Shown piece by piece: positions 12,150 to 22,977 of a DNA stretch of 64,000 nucleotides. The DNA comes from Hermodice carunculata. Its lineage: Eukaryota > Annelida > Polychaeta > Eunicida > Amphinomidae. The notes under the pieces were generated by a model. That model searched no databases. It was not told the origin of the DNA and saw only the letters and a program-made list of their open reading frames with translations. A program made the translations under genes and the position numbers. Within the stretch, counting starts at the first letter, position 1. Every line of letters starts with the position of its first letter. Location: positions 12,501 through 76,500 of the forward strand of contig CAXHWN010002730.1 in assembly GCA_964020975.1 (NCBI GenBank), in the 5' to 3' direction.

Positions 12150-14455
12150 CTAGAAGCCATGGCAGCTAGACATATGGAGTTGTCTAGCAGTGGAGCAAGC
12201 CAAGAACTGTTGTCTGGCTCAGCTCCGGCTGTGCCAAGTGTGGAACCAGGTAATGCAGTACACTCACCTCCCAATGTGCACATATCTTTTCTTTGCAGTG
12301 GTGTAATGGATATGCTGTTATGGGAAGTACCTGAACATGACTTATGTATCAATGAAATTGTGGCAGCCTCAGGAGCTAACACAATAATGCCTGTAAGGTC
12401 ATCCAAATTTTCTGTCACTAGACCAATACATGCTCAGGTGCCTCTTAAGGTAAGGCAAAAAATATGGGCGGGAGGGTATGTAGAATTTTCCCTGCTCTAA
12501 AACAAGGACGAACATGCTATGTGTTTGAGGGCCTTTGACAATGGTGATGACATCCCCCACCTTGTTTGGTGACAATCGAAACAGCACCCTCTTTCCCTCA
12601 ATGAGGGGACAGATGCCTTCCATGTCTATATACCTATGGTCATTCTCAAAGAGCCTCAAGAAGCATCAAAGTACAACGATCTGGTAAGGGGTATTGCACA
12701 GGAGGGTGGAGACTGGCGATACTATGACGAAACGTTCAGGTGTATGAAACAATAAAAAAACTTGAAATGCAAGGAGGTCGACAATGTCAAGATGAATTAC
12801 GCCAAGTTACGTGGCATGGCCAAAAGGTATGACAACCAAAAAAAAAAAAATGTCAGTCCTCGTCCTTTTGTGGCAGAGGTCGCACTGAAAGGAAGAAAAT
12901 TCGCATCCCCATTGAATATTGTTTCGACTCCCAGCTTGGAAATTAAGTGCACAGGGCCATGCAAATACAAACATGAGTTTTTCGCCCCACCCCCCTCAAA
13001 TCCCCTCTTCAGATATTCAAAGAAAGAGGAACCATCACAAAAGTCTAACCACAGTTGCCAGTCTTCCTCCTCTCGCTGTGGCAACACCAAGTAGCCTGCC
13101 CACCTCAATTCCCATTGAAAGATTGAGAGACTAATTACAACGGTATCCACAGGAAAAGAGTGGCTAGTTAGTGGATGGCTTCAAATCTGTTTTTTCTTTA
13201 GGTTTTGGAGGGTATAGATCAGGGCAAAATTGTTCAAACTTCCAAAGTGGGAGAATACATCCAAAACTGGTCTGAGAAAAAATTCAAAAAGAAATTCATG
13301 TAGGCTGGCTATCTGTTTTTTTTCGACATGAGACCCCTTGGAAACATACACAAATATTAACATATCCTGGGCACCAATAGTTCCAGGGCTAATGCCCTTC
13401 CATTTTTTTTATTAATAAATTTAAACTGCTTTCTCCTCAAAGCAAAGCCAAGCGACCAACATTCTGATGCCAGAGATCTTCAATTTACTGTGAGTCGACT
13501 CTTACATTCTTCGCTGACACCCCAGACATCAGCACAATACAAAAGAGTTTGGTTATCCTGCATTTTTTTTTTCAGAACTTCAATTTGGGGGATCTGTTAC
13601 CCTTGTTAACATTGGTGTGGTCACTCTATCTTGCCTTTTTATTAAATAAAAAATTGTTTGCAAAAACAATAATCATTTATTCGCCAGCCATATCTTATTT
13701 TCATAAAATCAAATGATATCCAGATTCAGCCACAAATTTCATAATTTAAAAAACGGTAAGAGCATTCAGGCTCCACCCTTCTTTCGACTTTTGTTTACCC
13801 ATTACAGCTCCCATACTGCATGCTGCAGGTGGCGGAAGCAAGTCTCATCCCATTTGATCAGTCCTTATATAAAGCAATGTTTGCCTTCCCATTCCACCCT
13901 GTGCACGCATTGGAGAATTAGTTTTGGCAAACAAAGGGAGTGCACACAATATAGTTCAACTTTCGGATGTTTTATTGTCAACATAAAGTACCATAGGAGG
14001 TCAAAGCGTGTTTTAGAAGTCAGATCAACCTCACTTTATTTCCTTCAGAAGCCACGAATCTCCCATCCTGCTCAGTCAAGCTGCTCCTACAATATCTCCA
14101 ACTACGAGGCCCACAGCTAGGGAATTTGTTTCTCACTGCTTTTAAACAAGTCGCACACTCTGTCTTTGACTCCCAACTCAAAATATGCTTCCATTTCAGT
14201 AATTTCTACAGCCAGGCATATAAGAGACACAGCTTCCACATAGGCACAGCTTCATGGAATGCTCTAAAATGGGTTCCTGACAGTCAAATTATATGTACAG
14301 GCTGAGTATAATATAGCCTGATTTATTATTACTTTGAACTCAGGGCTTAAATCACTCCACTCTTGTATTACTGATATTATTTTTGTATGACATATAGGTC
14401 AGCATTGACCTCTGTATCGTATGTCAATAAAATTACTACTACTACTACATAAACG
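12150..14455 (+). mobile_element. Fossil of a tyrosine-recombinase-type element (DIRS/Ngaro-like or related)
   Basis: An old, clearly broken element with several disruptions. Its first part, from about 12159, carries a gag-like segment with VPLKVRQKIWAGGYVEF, a later GGDWRYYDETFR segment, and a Cys/His-bearing CTGPCKYKHEF. The second part, at about 14010-14330, resembles the C-terminal end of tyrosine recombinases, with an Arg-His box in YKRHSFHIGTASW and a downstream ISDAQI-like PDSQI. This order, a gag-like region then a tyrosine recombinase, fits YR retroelements. The 3' end is followed by a polyadenylation-like aataaa and a short ACT repeat at about 14428-14450. Family assignment is from motif memory and may be off; no intact gene remains. 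Confidence 0.5.
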
Positions 14456-15019
14456 CCAATGAAAGCCAGACACATTTGGAAAATATATAAGAATGTCAAC
14501 AAATTAAGATGGTACCATAACAAACATTTGGACTTGTGAGGTCAAAACCATTTGTGTTACGGCAATAACAAACAAGGGTTGCATTTTGCCCTTATGAGTG
14601 CATATTCATGCCATTAGCGGCCAGGCGAAGGGTTTCGGTAAGGTTCACAGCTATTTGCCATGCCACAAGTATTGGGGTGGTTCAAATCCACAGCCACTGA
14701 ATGTCGTATATGAATACTGTTAATATTTACTTTTTGGTCGTAAAACTATATATTTTATGCATGCTTAAGATTCTATCCCTTAGAAGGAGCCACAAAGTGA
14801 GTTGCAACTTGTGTTTGGTGGGGTTCATTCAGGAGTATGTATCTGGTTCACAGTGCCATCTTCTTTTGGAAGGTTTGCATTGAGGTGTGTGCACTATCAA
14901 GCATTTTTTCTACAGTTTGTGGACATTCATTTCGTGGTCAGTAATATAGACTGTCTAACCGATTTATTAGGCTGTCAGAAAACAGCCTCCTGCAAATCAT
15001 ATTCAATCCTAGATTAGAA
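14456..15019. other. Intergenic, nothing recognised
   Basis: Two overlapping open frames of 60-71 codons at 14701-15017 lack known motifs. A tRNA-like T-arm motif near 14675-14695 was considered and not accepted. Confidence 0.4.
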
Positions 15020-15070
15020 CATACCGGTGACTTGAGCAAGGGACTGTCAGTGTGGCGACCACCTCGAAAC

Positions 15071-15162
15071 ACATACCTTGTGTCATGGAACTATAAGAAC
15101 CAGATTGTCAGTTTGTCAACCAGTGGGATACATACCTTGTGTCGCGGAACTATACAAACCCT
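15071..15162 (+). repeat. Short direct repeat pair
   Basis: The motif acataccttgtgtc, followed by ggaactata and an aacc end, occurs at about 15071-15102 and again at 15130-15162. The copies differ at a few positions. A related tacctcgtgttgcgg stretch recurs at 16131-16145. The origin is unknown; it may belong to the LTR-like fossil downstream. Confidence 0.55.
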
Positions 15163-15269
15163 CCCGGGTTAGTTTTATGCCATGTGGTTGGAGACGGGCA
15201 GTGTGGTAATTGATATTGCTTTCCTGGTGTCACAGTCACCTCAGAACTTACCATGGCTAACACTGTCCA

Positions 15270-16115
15270 GCAGTTGGAGATAATAGTAGGATGTGAATTA
15301 CTAGTTCTACTGTTGTTTTCAGAAGGAGGCTAATGAGGCTAATCAATGACGTCATGAGCCTGGGCAGAGCGACGATAAAGCGTATAGCACCAGAAGGAGG
15401 TGTTGCGCTGGAGGTAGGTATAGTAACAAGTACATTCCTAGACCGACGGGAGTTATAGTGCCGGGAGGAGGTGTAGCGCCAGAAATAGGTATAGTGCCAG
15501 ACATTTGCAGATATATTAGATTTATGGCACCGGAAATACGTCATCCCGATAAATTCAAAGCATGCTAATCTACACCTCATTTTAACAGTCACACACTACG
15601 AATAACATCTCCCCTTCGTGATAACATTGCCTGTCTCTAAGAAAATACCATGCTATATGCGACATACAGTTTAATTGAATTATACACATTCACTTCGATT
15701 GCTTGTCGACAGCACGACAGATTAAACACCACATGTAGCTAACCACGTGGCTGCGTTTAATTCCTTTCTCCCTGGCTTTTGACTTCAAGAGTACACAGAT
15801 CAGCGCCCTTTGTCATCTGGGCATCTATTATATGCTCCTACGTGTATAAGGGTAATCTGTACAGGAAAAAAAAACTTCTATCCACCTTTTTGGCCTTCTT
15901 TTGTGGACGCTCGTCTCTTAGTCGTCAATTAATGTTCCCCACCAACACATATTTAATGAAAAGGATATATGTACGTTGCACTTAGATAAGTACTTTGAGG
16001 GGAAAAATGCGGCTACACACAAAAACGTCCTGTCCTTCGATTAGCTTCATTATCTTCATTAGCCTCCTCCTCAAAACTGTACCAGAACAAGTAATTTACA
16101 TTCTACTGATCATCA
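15270..16115. repeat. Diverged inverted repeat pair around a 0.7-kb interior
   Basis: The left arm at about 15281-15343 contains gaattactagttct and aggaggctaatgagg. The reverse complement of about 16036-16111 reads the same order (aaattacttgttct, then gaggaggctaatga). Similarity fades outwards and stops at gctaatc on the inner side. The layout fits a foldback element or two copies of one repeat in opposite orientation. Confidence 0.55.
15370..15500 (+). repeat. Degenerate tandem array of a gcaccagaaggaggtgt-like unit
   Basis: Phrases such as atagcaccagaaggaggtg, atagtgccgggaggaggtg, tagcgccagaaataggta and atagtgccagac recur at intervals of about 20-40 bases. The array is short and imperfect, and lies inside the inverted-repeat pair described above. 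Confidence 0.5.
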
Positions 16116-16137
16116 GTAGCGGATAATAGTTACCTCG

Positions 16138-16702
16138 TGTTGCGGACACTTAAGAACTTTCATTTAACCCGAGATTGCATCCCTATGACTTCCCAGGTTT
16201 GGGGAAGGCAGATACTATAACTTGTTTTGATAGTGTACATACGAATAATAATCGTTGCGGACATGTGGTTTTCAAAGTTATTTGTATTTGTAACTCCATT
16301 GGATGGATCATTTTCATGCCAATCCCGTCAATCATTAGTTTGCCAGCACATTACCTTAGTCACTCGAAATGCTGGACTTTGCGTGGGGGCAGCCAAGACG
16401 CCTGATCTATGATCATACCTCTAGGCTTTATGGCGCTTATACCCCTCACCTTTGCTATTTAAACCATAGTATACAGACTCCCCTCCTGTCAACTAGTCTG
16501 AGACCTAGTGTGGGGTAAGTAGGGATGATGGCCAGTACACAGGCGGAGGCTCTGGGTTGAAGCTGAAGTTTGTATATTGTAAATAAACTCCAGTTGGAGA
16601 GTGGGTTGACCCTTCCTCTAATATTAGTCTCAACTCTTGTCGGAGTCAATTACCAAACTTAAGCCAGTCTAGAATTTCAACTTGGGTCCGTGTTTCTGCA
16701 CA
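16138..16702 (+). mobile_element. LTR-like fossil (possible solo LTR)
   Basis: The segment begins tgttgcgg and ends tgcaca, so it has the TG...CA form of an LTR. It has a TATA-like ctatttaaa near 16454 and an aataaa near 16581, in the order expected of U3, R and U5. The following ggcgacaag resembles the primer-binding start of some Gypsy-like elements. There is no recognisable internal coding region and no clear target-site duplication, so this is at most an old isolated end. Confidence 0.28.
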
Positions 16703-17431
16703 GGCGACAAGACACACACCCACACACAGACACACTGTGCCGATAGAATTTAAGAAGCCAAAATTCCTCATTAACGTCTCTCTGGAAGCCGCTTCAACGG
16801 TGAGGCTACCTTTGCAATCAAAATGATCTACACACTTTACTGAATCAATGTTTCTTCTCAGAGGTCATGTTAAGTTCAGGAGACATACTAATTTCATCAA
16901 TACTGGCTGCACGAACTGTTCTGTTGTGGACTAATTAACTTGTCAGGAGAATTTAAGCGCACCAGCGTTACAGTTAAATGGAAGCAAGAGTGTTTGATCA
17001 GGGGAAGTTCCAAATTTTGCATTTCTTGAGAAATTTGAGTTTATTGCTTCTCAAGCAGAAACAGCTTATTATATTTTTTATCATAATGTTTATCAAATTG
17101 TGACTACAGAATCCGGAAAAAATCACCAGAAATACACGGAAATCAAAAGTGAGACGGCGAACCTGACAGCAGCAAAATTAAGAGTCGAGACAATCAGTGC
17201 ATCTCTGCATACACGGTATAGAACGCATGATGCAACACAAATTGTGTAATAGCACAGTCATTTCTTATGCGTATTGATTTGGTTTGAACACGATACCCGT
17301 GAAACGGTATTTGAAAGCTCAAAGTCAGTAGATCAAATGGAAAATAGGATAATCTATATTCAACCTTGTGAAAGAAGCTTCAACGATTTCTTCAAGATGT
17401 AACAGGTATACGATGAACAAACTGTTTATGG
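16703..17431. other. Intergenic, nothing recognised
   Basis: A short CA-rich stretch follows the LTR-like end at about 16710-16735. Otherwise no gene, repeat or RNA structure stands out. Confidence 0.4.
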
Positions 17432-17519
17432 TAACATTCTACCAGAAACACATCAAATTCGCAAGTATTAAAGGATAACATTCTACCAGAAACACATCAA
17501 ATTCGCAAATATTAAAGGA
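17432..17519 (+). repeat. Tandem duplication of a 44-bp unit
   Basis: The unit beginning taacattctaccagaaac and ending attaaagga is present twice back to back (17432-17475 and 17476-17519). The copies differ by one base (caagta versus caaata), so the duplication is recent. Confidence 0.93.
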
Positions 17520-17866
17520 CACACAATAGTAAGAACAACAATGGATAATTAAATTAAAATGTGTATGGGATAGCAGCTTCTTCACTTCGTGATTTAGTCC
17601 ATTTGGAAATTTTGAAGAGTATTTCATTTAACAATCATCAGCAGGTTATGTTTAAGCAGGGACGTATGAGTAGAGGCTTATATGTCCCTGGTCTAAGTTT
17701 TTAATTTCGCATGCTATTGAATTGAACGTTCCATGACGACGCACAAATAGCCAGTTGCAGACGTCTGAGTTAACCCGTGGTCATAATAATCAAGTGTTCG
17801 CCTATGGTTAAGTGTAATGTTGGGTTGCACACCTCGGTGTCATTGCTGACTGTGAGTTAAACTTGT

Positions 17867-18122
17867 GGTTACAGACCACAGTTGTGATTGGCAATGATGT
17901 GACCCTGGCAAGAGCACAGTTCATACACCTGTATAAAGCTGACCACCAGGTGTTGTTTCGTATTTCAATTATCACAAATTAGCGAGCTTGGAATTATACG
18001 ACAAAAATCCATCCATGTTTTTCTGACATTTTTATCTGTTAAATGCCGTTCACGTTTAAAATACCAAAATGCTGATTTTTTAGACTGAAAAATAGAAGGA
18101 TTTATAACTGTGGTCTGTGGCC
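17867..18122. mobile_element. MITE copy A (left boundary of the composite unit)
   Basis: A 256-bp element with terminal inverted repeats ggttacagaccacagtt / aactgtggtctgtggcc. It shares a middle block (ggcaatgatgtgaccctggc to gtttcgtatttcaatt) and a right part with copy B. It lacks about 190 bp present in copy B and has about 105 bp that copy B lacks. It has no coding capacity. Confidence 0.85.
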
Positions 18123-20204
18123 TTTTAGGGCTAAGTCTGTATGTGTTGGGACTCACATGGTAATGTTGTTATTCAATTATCGTCCATCAAGCAAGTTAAA
18201 AATGGGAGGTCGGCACTTTTTGACAGCTACCAGGACAATTTTGAGTGATCCTAACAACTTTTACATGGATGGAGCATGCAAGATATGGTCCTGGGATTGT
18301 AGATCACAAGGCAAATGGTTTGGGGCTATGGTATTCTGTACCTCAGGCCAGCTTATGAAAGGAGAAAAAAGTTTAAACCCACAGATTGGCTGTGAATATC
18401 AAGTTTAAGAATCTCAGTATTTCAAAAATTCACAAAGTATCTCATTTATGTCACAGATCATTGTGCATAGACATGCTGCACCTATCGATAGAACCACACT
18501 GCGTAAATAATGACAGGATTCACTGCAAGACATTTAACAAGTGCGCAGGCCATGCATCCTTTGCTGACTGCTTGGTAGATAGATAGCTTCCATAGCCCTT
18601 TGTATTTAGCTATACCTCACAGGTACCACACAGGTAATCATGTGTGTATGAGAAATTAACAATGCTAATATGATATGAATAAATTATGCTAATCCTATTA
18701 ATATGAAAATTAGTAACCCTCTCTTTCAAACTTTTAATTTTGTGGCATTGTCATTGTAGGCCTATAGCCTCCATTCATATTCAGAGCTATTTATACAAAA
18801 TCATGTCAAAGTGATTTTGGGCATACCAGAAAAATGCGCATTGTCTGTCAGTAGAGCTGTACAAATCTTAGGTAAAATGTAAATTTCCTTTTTTTTTTTG
18901 GTTTTGCATTTGTTTCTCCCCCCACCCCCACCCCTTTCATTTTTATTTTCATTTTTTTTGCAGACAAAAGCTTGTCATATATGTGTGTCATTTGACTGGG
19001 GTAAATCATTTAAAATCAGGCATGCTGACTTTGTTGAGCTGTTGACTTCATCATCATAGTATTTTCACATAAATGAATCAATTTATATCCATGACTATGG
19101 ATGACAGCACCAATGAACTGCAGTTTTTATAACTTTTACCAAGCTAGTGTACATAGGTGGCAAAACATTTGAATTTCGACATACAACCACATATAATTAC
19201 AAGAGTTTCAGAAAGTGAAACAAGGTAAAAAAAAGTTAGCTTCCATTAAACACTTGCCTGAATACACTTGCGCCTGATAATTGGATTGATAATTGGATGC
19301 TTATCAAATTTAAAATCAGAGCACTTGTAAATACAAATATGTATTTATGATATTGGAGTAACTGTACAAACTTTCGTCATTTTCTTTCTAATATGTCCAC
19401 ATACATCAGAAACCATGTCAATAAACCACAACTTATGTAGTCCACTGCAGTAAAAAAGGCATAGCACTATTGGTTTGTAGAAGCTGGATCACCCAACTGT
19501 CCTCCTAATGTTCAAACAATGGGCGCGTGAAAATTCCATATGTTTAGTACCAAAAGACATAATTTGCTGAATACTGCTACTCTAATCTGTGACTTACTGG
19601 TCTTAAACTGTGCAATTTAATGGGTCAATAATGTTTAAACACTGAAACTATTCCATTGTCTGCCATAATTCAGATTATATCAGGAAAATGCTGCTATAAT
19701 GACTGGTATTACATGCTGACTTTGTGTAACTGATACTTCCCCTATCCCCCATTCACTCAGCAGTGATATATGTCATATTTTTTGCAGACGAATCTATCAA
19801 TAAAATGTAAAAAAGTCACTAATTTCACCTACAAATTAATAAAATTTTAGCAATATATTCAAAATTTGGGTTAAAATTAAGGGGTGGGGCATTGTAATTT
19901 GATCTCTCATTGTAGGGGCAGGACATGCAGGCAAGTGATTATGCGTTTGCATCATAGCCCATTGTGTATCGTATTCATATTGGACAGAAAAGAATTGATT
20001 GGATGCAATTATATAATTTTCCTCAAAATTTTAATTAATTATTTTATTTGTCATGAAAACTGATTTTTCAGATATAAAGGTTGCTTGCAAAAAAGTTTAT
20101 ATTATCCTTGATATTGAAGTATGGTAAAGTTAATGCAAATCCTTTGCAGAAAACAAGTTGTGGCTTCAGTTAACCAAGTTTTAAAAATTTTGATAAGTCT
20201 ATTA
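18123..20204. other. Interior of the composite unit, no gene recognised
   Basis: AT-rich sequence with open frames of 83 aa (18157-18408) and 66 aa (18386-18586) that overlap and show no known motif. A pyrimidine-rich stretch lies at about 18891-18960. No transposase catalytic motif was found, so if the unit is mobile its enzyme comes from elsewhere. Confidence 0.4.
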
Positions 20205-20558
20205 GGTTACAGACCACAGTTGTGATTGGCTGGTTGCGCATCCCAACGGAGATAGTCCGTAATTGTGAAAATACTGTGTTTTCAGCATGCTGTAGCTTCT
20301 GTTCAAATAAAGTTAGCTAAGTCAGGTTTGCTGCATCGCAGAGTTGCTTCATTGGTGGTCATATAGGTGCACTGTATTCTTGGCCAGGTGGGAACTTTAT
20401 GGCGGGGAAGGGCAATGATGTGACCCTGGCAAGAGCACAGTTCATACACCTGTATAAAGCTGACCACCAGGTGTTGTTTCGTATTTCAATTGCTGATTTT
20501 TAAGACTGAAAAATGCTAATATGAAAAATAGAAGGATTTATAACTGTGGTCTGTGGCC
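20205..20558. mobile_element. MITE copy B (right boundary of the composite unit)
   Basis: A 354-bp element with the same terminal inverted repeats and orientation as copy A. The shared middle block starts at about 20409. Direct orientation of two MITEs at the unit ends resembles a bacterial composite transposon in layout. Confidence 0.85.
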
Positions 20559-20714
20559 TTGTGGTCAACCATGACCGTGCCCTGGGCCTTGGTTAACTGC
20601 TGGTTTTCCTTGGCTTTTTGTTTTGGTATTACATATACCTCTTTCCCCTGATTCTCAGCAATTAGGGAGTGGTTTGCACTTTGCAGTGGTGGGTGAATAA
20701 AGCACACAACTAAC

Positions 20715-21751
20715 ATGGCTGCATATCTAATAATTCTCGATCGTGTAGAAACTGTAGAGAGGATTTTGAGGAGAACTCCGGTCATTCAGGACAGGAGCAG
20801 TCCATTTGAAAAGTATGACGACGCTGGGTTTATGTTCAGATTTCATCTTCCTAAAAATGTGGTTCTGGAGATACTTGATTTGATAGAAGCCAAACTTCAA
20901 CCCACACAGACAAAAGTAGCGTCTGTGCCTCCAATTCTGCAACTGTTGATAACACTACAGTTGTATTCTAGTGGAACATTTCTGAGGAATGATGGAGATT
21001 TATTTGGCGTCCACACCAGCACGGTGAGCAGGATAATACCTGTTTGCAGCAGAGCACACTCTCATTATACCGCCAATTCATATTTGTTCCACAGGGGAGA
21101 GAAGTTGGCATGATACGGGAACAGTTTTATGCCATAGCAGGTTTACCTGGCATTGTGGGTGCCATTGATTGTACTCATGTTCCTATTTGATCTCCAAGGG
21201 GTGAGAATGCAGAACTTTTCCGCAACCGAAAAGGATTTTTTTCAATAAATGTCCAAGCTATAGGGGATGCCGAGCTGAAAATTCGAAACCTTGTGGTACG
21301 GTGGCCAGGAAGTGCCCATGACAGCCGTATTTTTGATAATAGTGAATTTTGTGCAAAATTTGCAAACGGAGAAATACATGGCATTTTGTTGGGGGACAAT
21401 GGGTATCCTCTTCGCCCATACCTAATTAGCCCACTCCTCAACCCAGCAACGAGAGCAGAGAGAGGATACAATTATGCCCATTGCCGTACCAGAGTTAAGA
21501 TTGACAATCTGTTTGGGGTGATGAAAAGACGATTTCCCTGTCTTTCCCGCACATTGGGGTTAAAGCTGGAAACTACCCTGGCTGAAATTGTTGCATGCGG
21601 TGTGCTTCATAATATAGCCAGGCAGCATGGGCTCATCGAATTAGATGCAAATGAGCAGCAGGATAACATCCATATAGCTGTACATGCACCTCAGAACCAA
21701 AACCAAGGAGGGTGACCTCAAAGGGCGAGGCTGATAGCCCTATTTGAATAG
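20715..21751 (+). pseudogene. Harbinger transposase, copy 1 (broken)
   Basis: It aligns along its whole length with the intact transposase of copy 2. A one-base loss near 21055-21075 shifts the frame after the first 113 or so shared residues. Two CGA arginine codons have become TGA stops (21188-21190 and 21713-21715), both the C-to-T change expected at methylated CpG sites. The 488 bp from 21189 to 21676 are identical by eye to 23453-23940, while the sequence on either side differs at several per cent of sites. The catalytic Asp residues in GAIDCTH and GDNGYP are still encoded. Confidence 0.93.
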
Positions 21752-21935
21752 ACAATGGCAAAAAGATTACTCTGAGAAGACTCATTTTTCAATTTATTTA
21801 ATTTAGCTCATTGACACCTACGGACATATTTTCTTGCAAAAATCTGAAAATGTCTGGTAACTCTATTTTGCTAAATTAGGGATTATTTTTGGATGAAACT
21901 TGTGTGGAATATCTTGCAAAATTATATGCCCATGG

Positions 21936-22000
21936 TCAACAGCTTTCCATGGCGCGCTCTGGTTGCATTGCATCCAGAGCACGCCAAGGAAAGCTGTTGA
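21936..22000. repeat. Hairpin repeat, copy H1 (3' region of Harbinger copy 1)
   Basis: tcaacagctttccatggcg pairs with cgccaaggaaagctgttga across a short loop, giving a stem of about 27 bp with few mismatches. A gagttaa motif follows about 25 bases later. The same kind of hairpin occurs at three more places in the window. Confidence 0.85.
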
Positions 22001-22106
22001 GTCAGTCCCACTTCAGGGGCCAATGAGTTAAATTCAACAATAAGCTTATCATATTTAGGAAGTTATGAAGAAAATAAAATTAACAAAAATATTAATCTCC
22101 ATCAAT

Positions 22107-22262
22107 TTATTTAATTTTCCAGAACATAGATGCTTTTTCTTTCTTTTGAATCATACGCTTATCATTCTTCTTGTTCTCAATGATATCCTTTTGTTCTTCA
22201 ACGAGCTCTGCCAGTATCTGCTTTTCCAATGGCGTAAAGTTCACTTCAGTTTTTCCAGTCAT
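22107..22262 (-). pseudogene. Myb/SANT-like (MSANT) partner protein of Harbinger copy 1, fragment
   Basis: Reading the minus strand from the ATG at 22262 gives MTGKTEVNFTPLEKQILAEL and then a Glu/Lys-rich helix (VEEQKDIIENKKND), typical of the first helix of Myb/SANT-like domains carried by Harbinger elements. In that family this protein binds DNA and brings the transposase to the element ends. The frame stops after 51 residues, far shorter than the usual protein, because a segment still present in copy 2 is deleted here. The gene converges on the transposase. Confidence 0.72.
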
Positions 22263-22570
22263 AATGTGGACATAATTTTTCTGCTACTGGCTTATCCCTG
22301 CAACCATGCAAGTCCTGTGCATTTTTGAAACCACACATGTTGAACAGGTGCCTTTGATTGTACAAAAAAGTGGCCACATTCACTTGAGGCATGTGAATGT
22401 GGATTCAACCTGTGGTTGTGTAACCTGTACTTGACTCAACCCTCTGCAAACCAACCTTACGCCATTCAACCAGGAGTTAACTCCTAGTTAACCAGTGGTT
22501 TCATGACCTGGAGTCACCTATTTTGACCATGAGTTAACTCTGGGGTTAACACCGACGTGTGCAACTGGCC

Positions 22571-22707
22571 AGAAGTGTGCGAAATTGAATACCTGAACAG
22601 TGTGATTACCTCATACACATTTGACTTCTGAAATGAAAGGACATTTTGACTTCAACCTTTTGTAGGGTCTACTGGCACACTTTACGAAATTCCACTGTGT
22701 GACTCAT
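22571..22707. other. 137-bp spacer between the two Harbinger copies
   Basis: Single-copy-looking sequence with no gene. It separates the right end of copy 1 from the left end of copy 2. Confidence 0.7.
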
Positions 22708-22977
22708 GGCCAGTGGCAGACGTCTGAGTTAACCCGTGGTCATAATAACTAAGTGTTAACCTATGGTTAAGTGAAATGTTGGGTTGCACACCTCGGTGTC
22801 ATTGCTGACTGTGAGTTAAACTTGTGGTCAACCCTGACCAAGACCCGGGCCTTGGTTAACTGCTGGTTTTACTTGGCTTTTTGTTTTGGTATTACATATA
22901 CCTCTTTTCCCTTATTCTCAGCAGTTAGGGAGTGGTTTACACTTTGCAGTGGAGGGTGAATAGAGCACACAACTAAC

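Larger units (their letters stand above)
17867..20558. mobile_element. 2.7-kb composite unit bounded by two MITE copies
   Basis: The unit starts ggttacagaccacagtt and ends with the inverted counterpart aactgtggtctgtggcc. It lies inside Harbinger copy 1. The uninterrupted sequence in copy 2 (aaacttgtggtcaacc at about 22814) shows that ttgt, or up to cttgtggt, is duplicated at the two outer ends. The inner ends of the two MITE copies have no matching duplications (ttttaggg after the first, tctatta before the second). The outer ends therefore appear to have moved as one unit. The interior, 18123-20204, holds no recognisable transposase. Confidence 0.8.
17749..22570 (+). mobile_element. PIF/Harbinger element, copy 1, interrupted by a 2.7-kb composite unit
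   Basis: The left end (gccagttgcagacgtctgag) and the right end, read on the other strand (ggccagttgcacacgtcggt), form terminal inverted repeats rich in GTTAAC motifs. Inside lie a transposase gene on the plus strand and a Myb/SANT-like relic on the minus strand, the classical two-gene Harbinger layout. Positions 17863-20562 are a later insertion; without it this copy aligns throughout with copy 2. The transposase is broken. Flanks at the two ends of this copy do not give a matching 3-bp target duplication. Confidence 0.88.

Noticed and set aside
11957-12418. 153-aa minus-strand open frame
   Set aside because: Largely antisense to the recognisable gag-like part of the fossil element; no motif of its own.
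14665-14700. tRNA T-arm / B-box-like ggttcaaatcc
   Set aside because: No matching A-box, anticodon arm or acceptor stem could be placed at proper distances.
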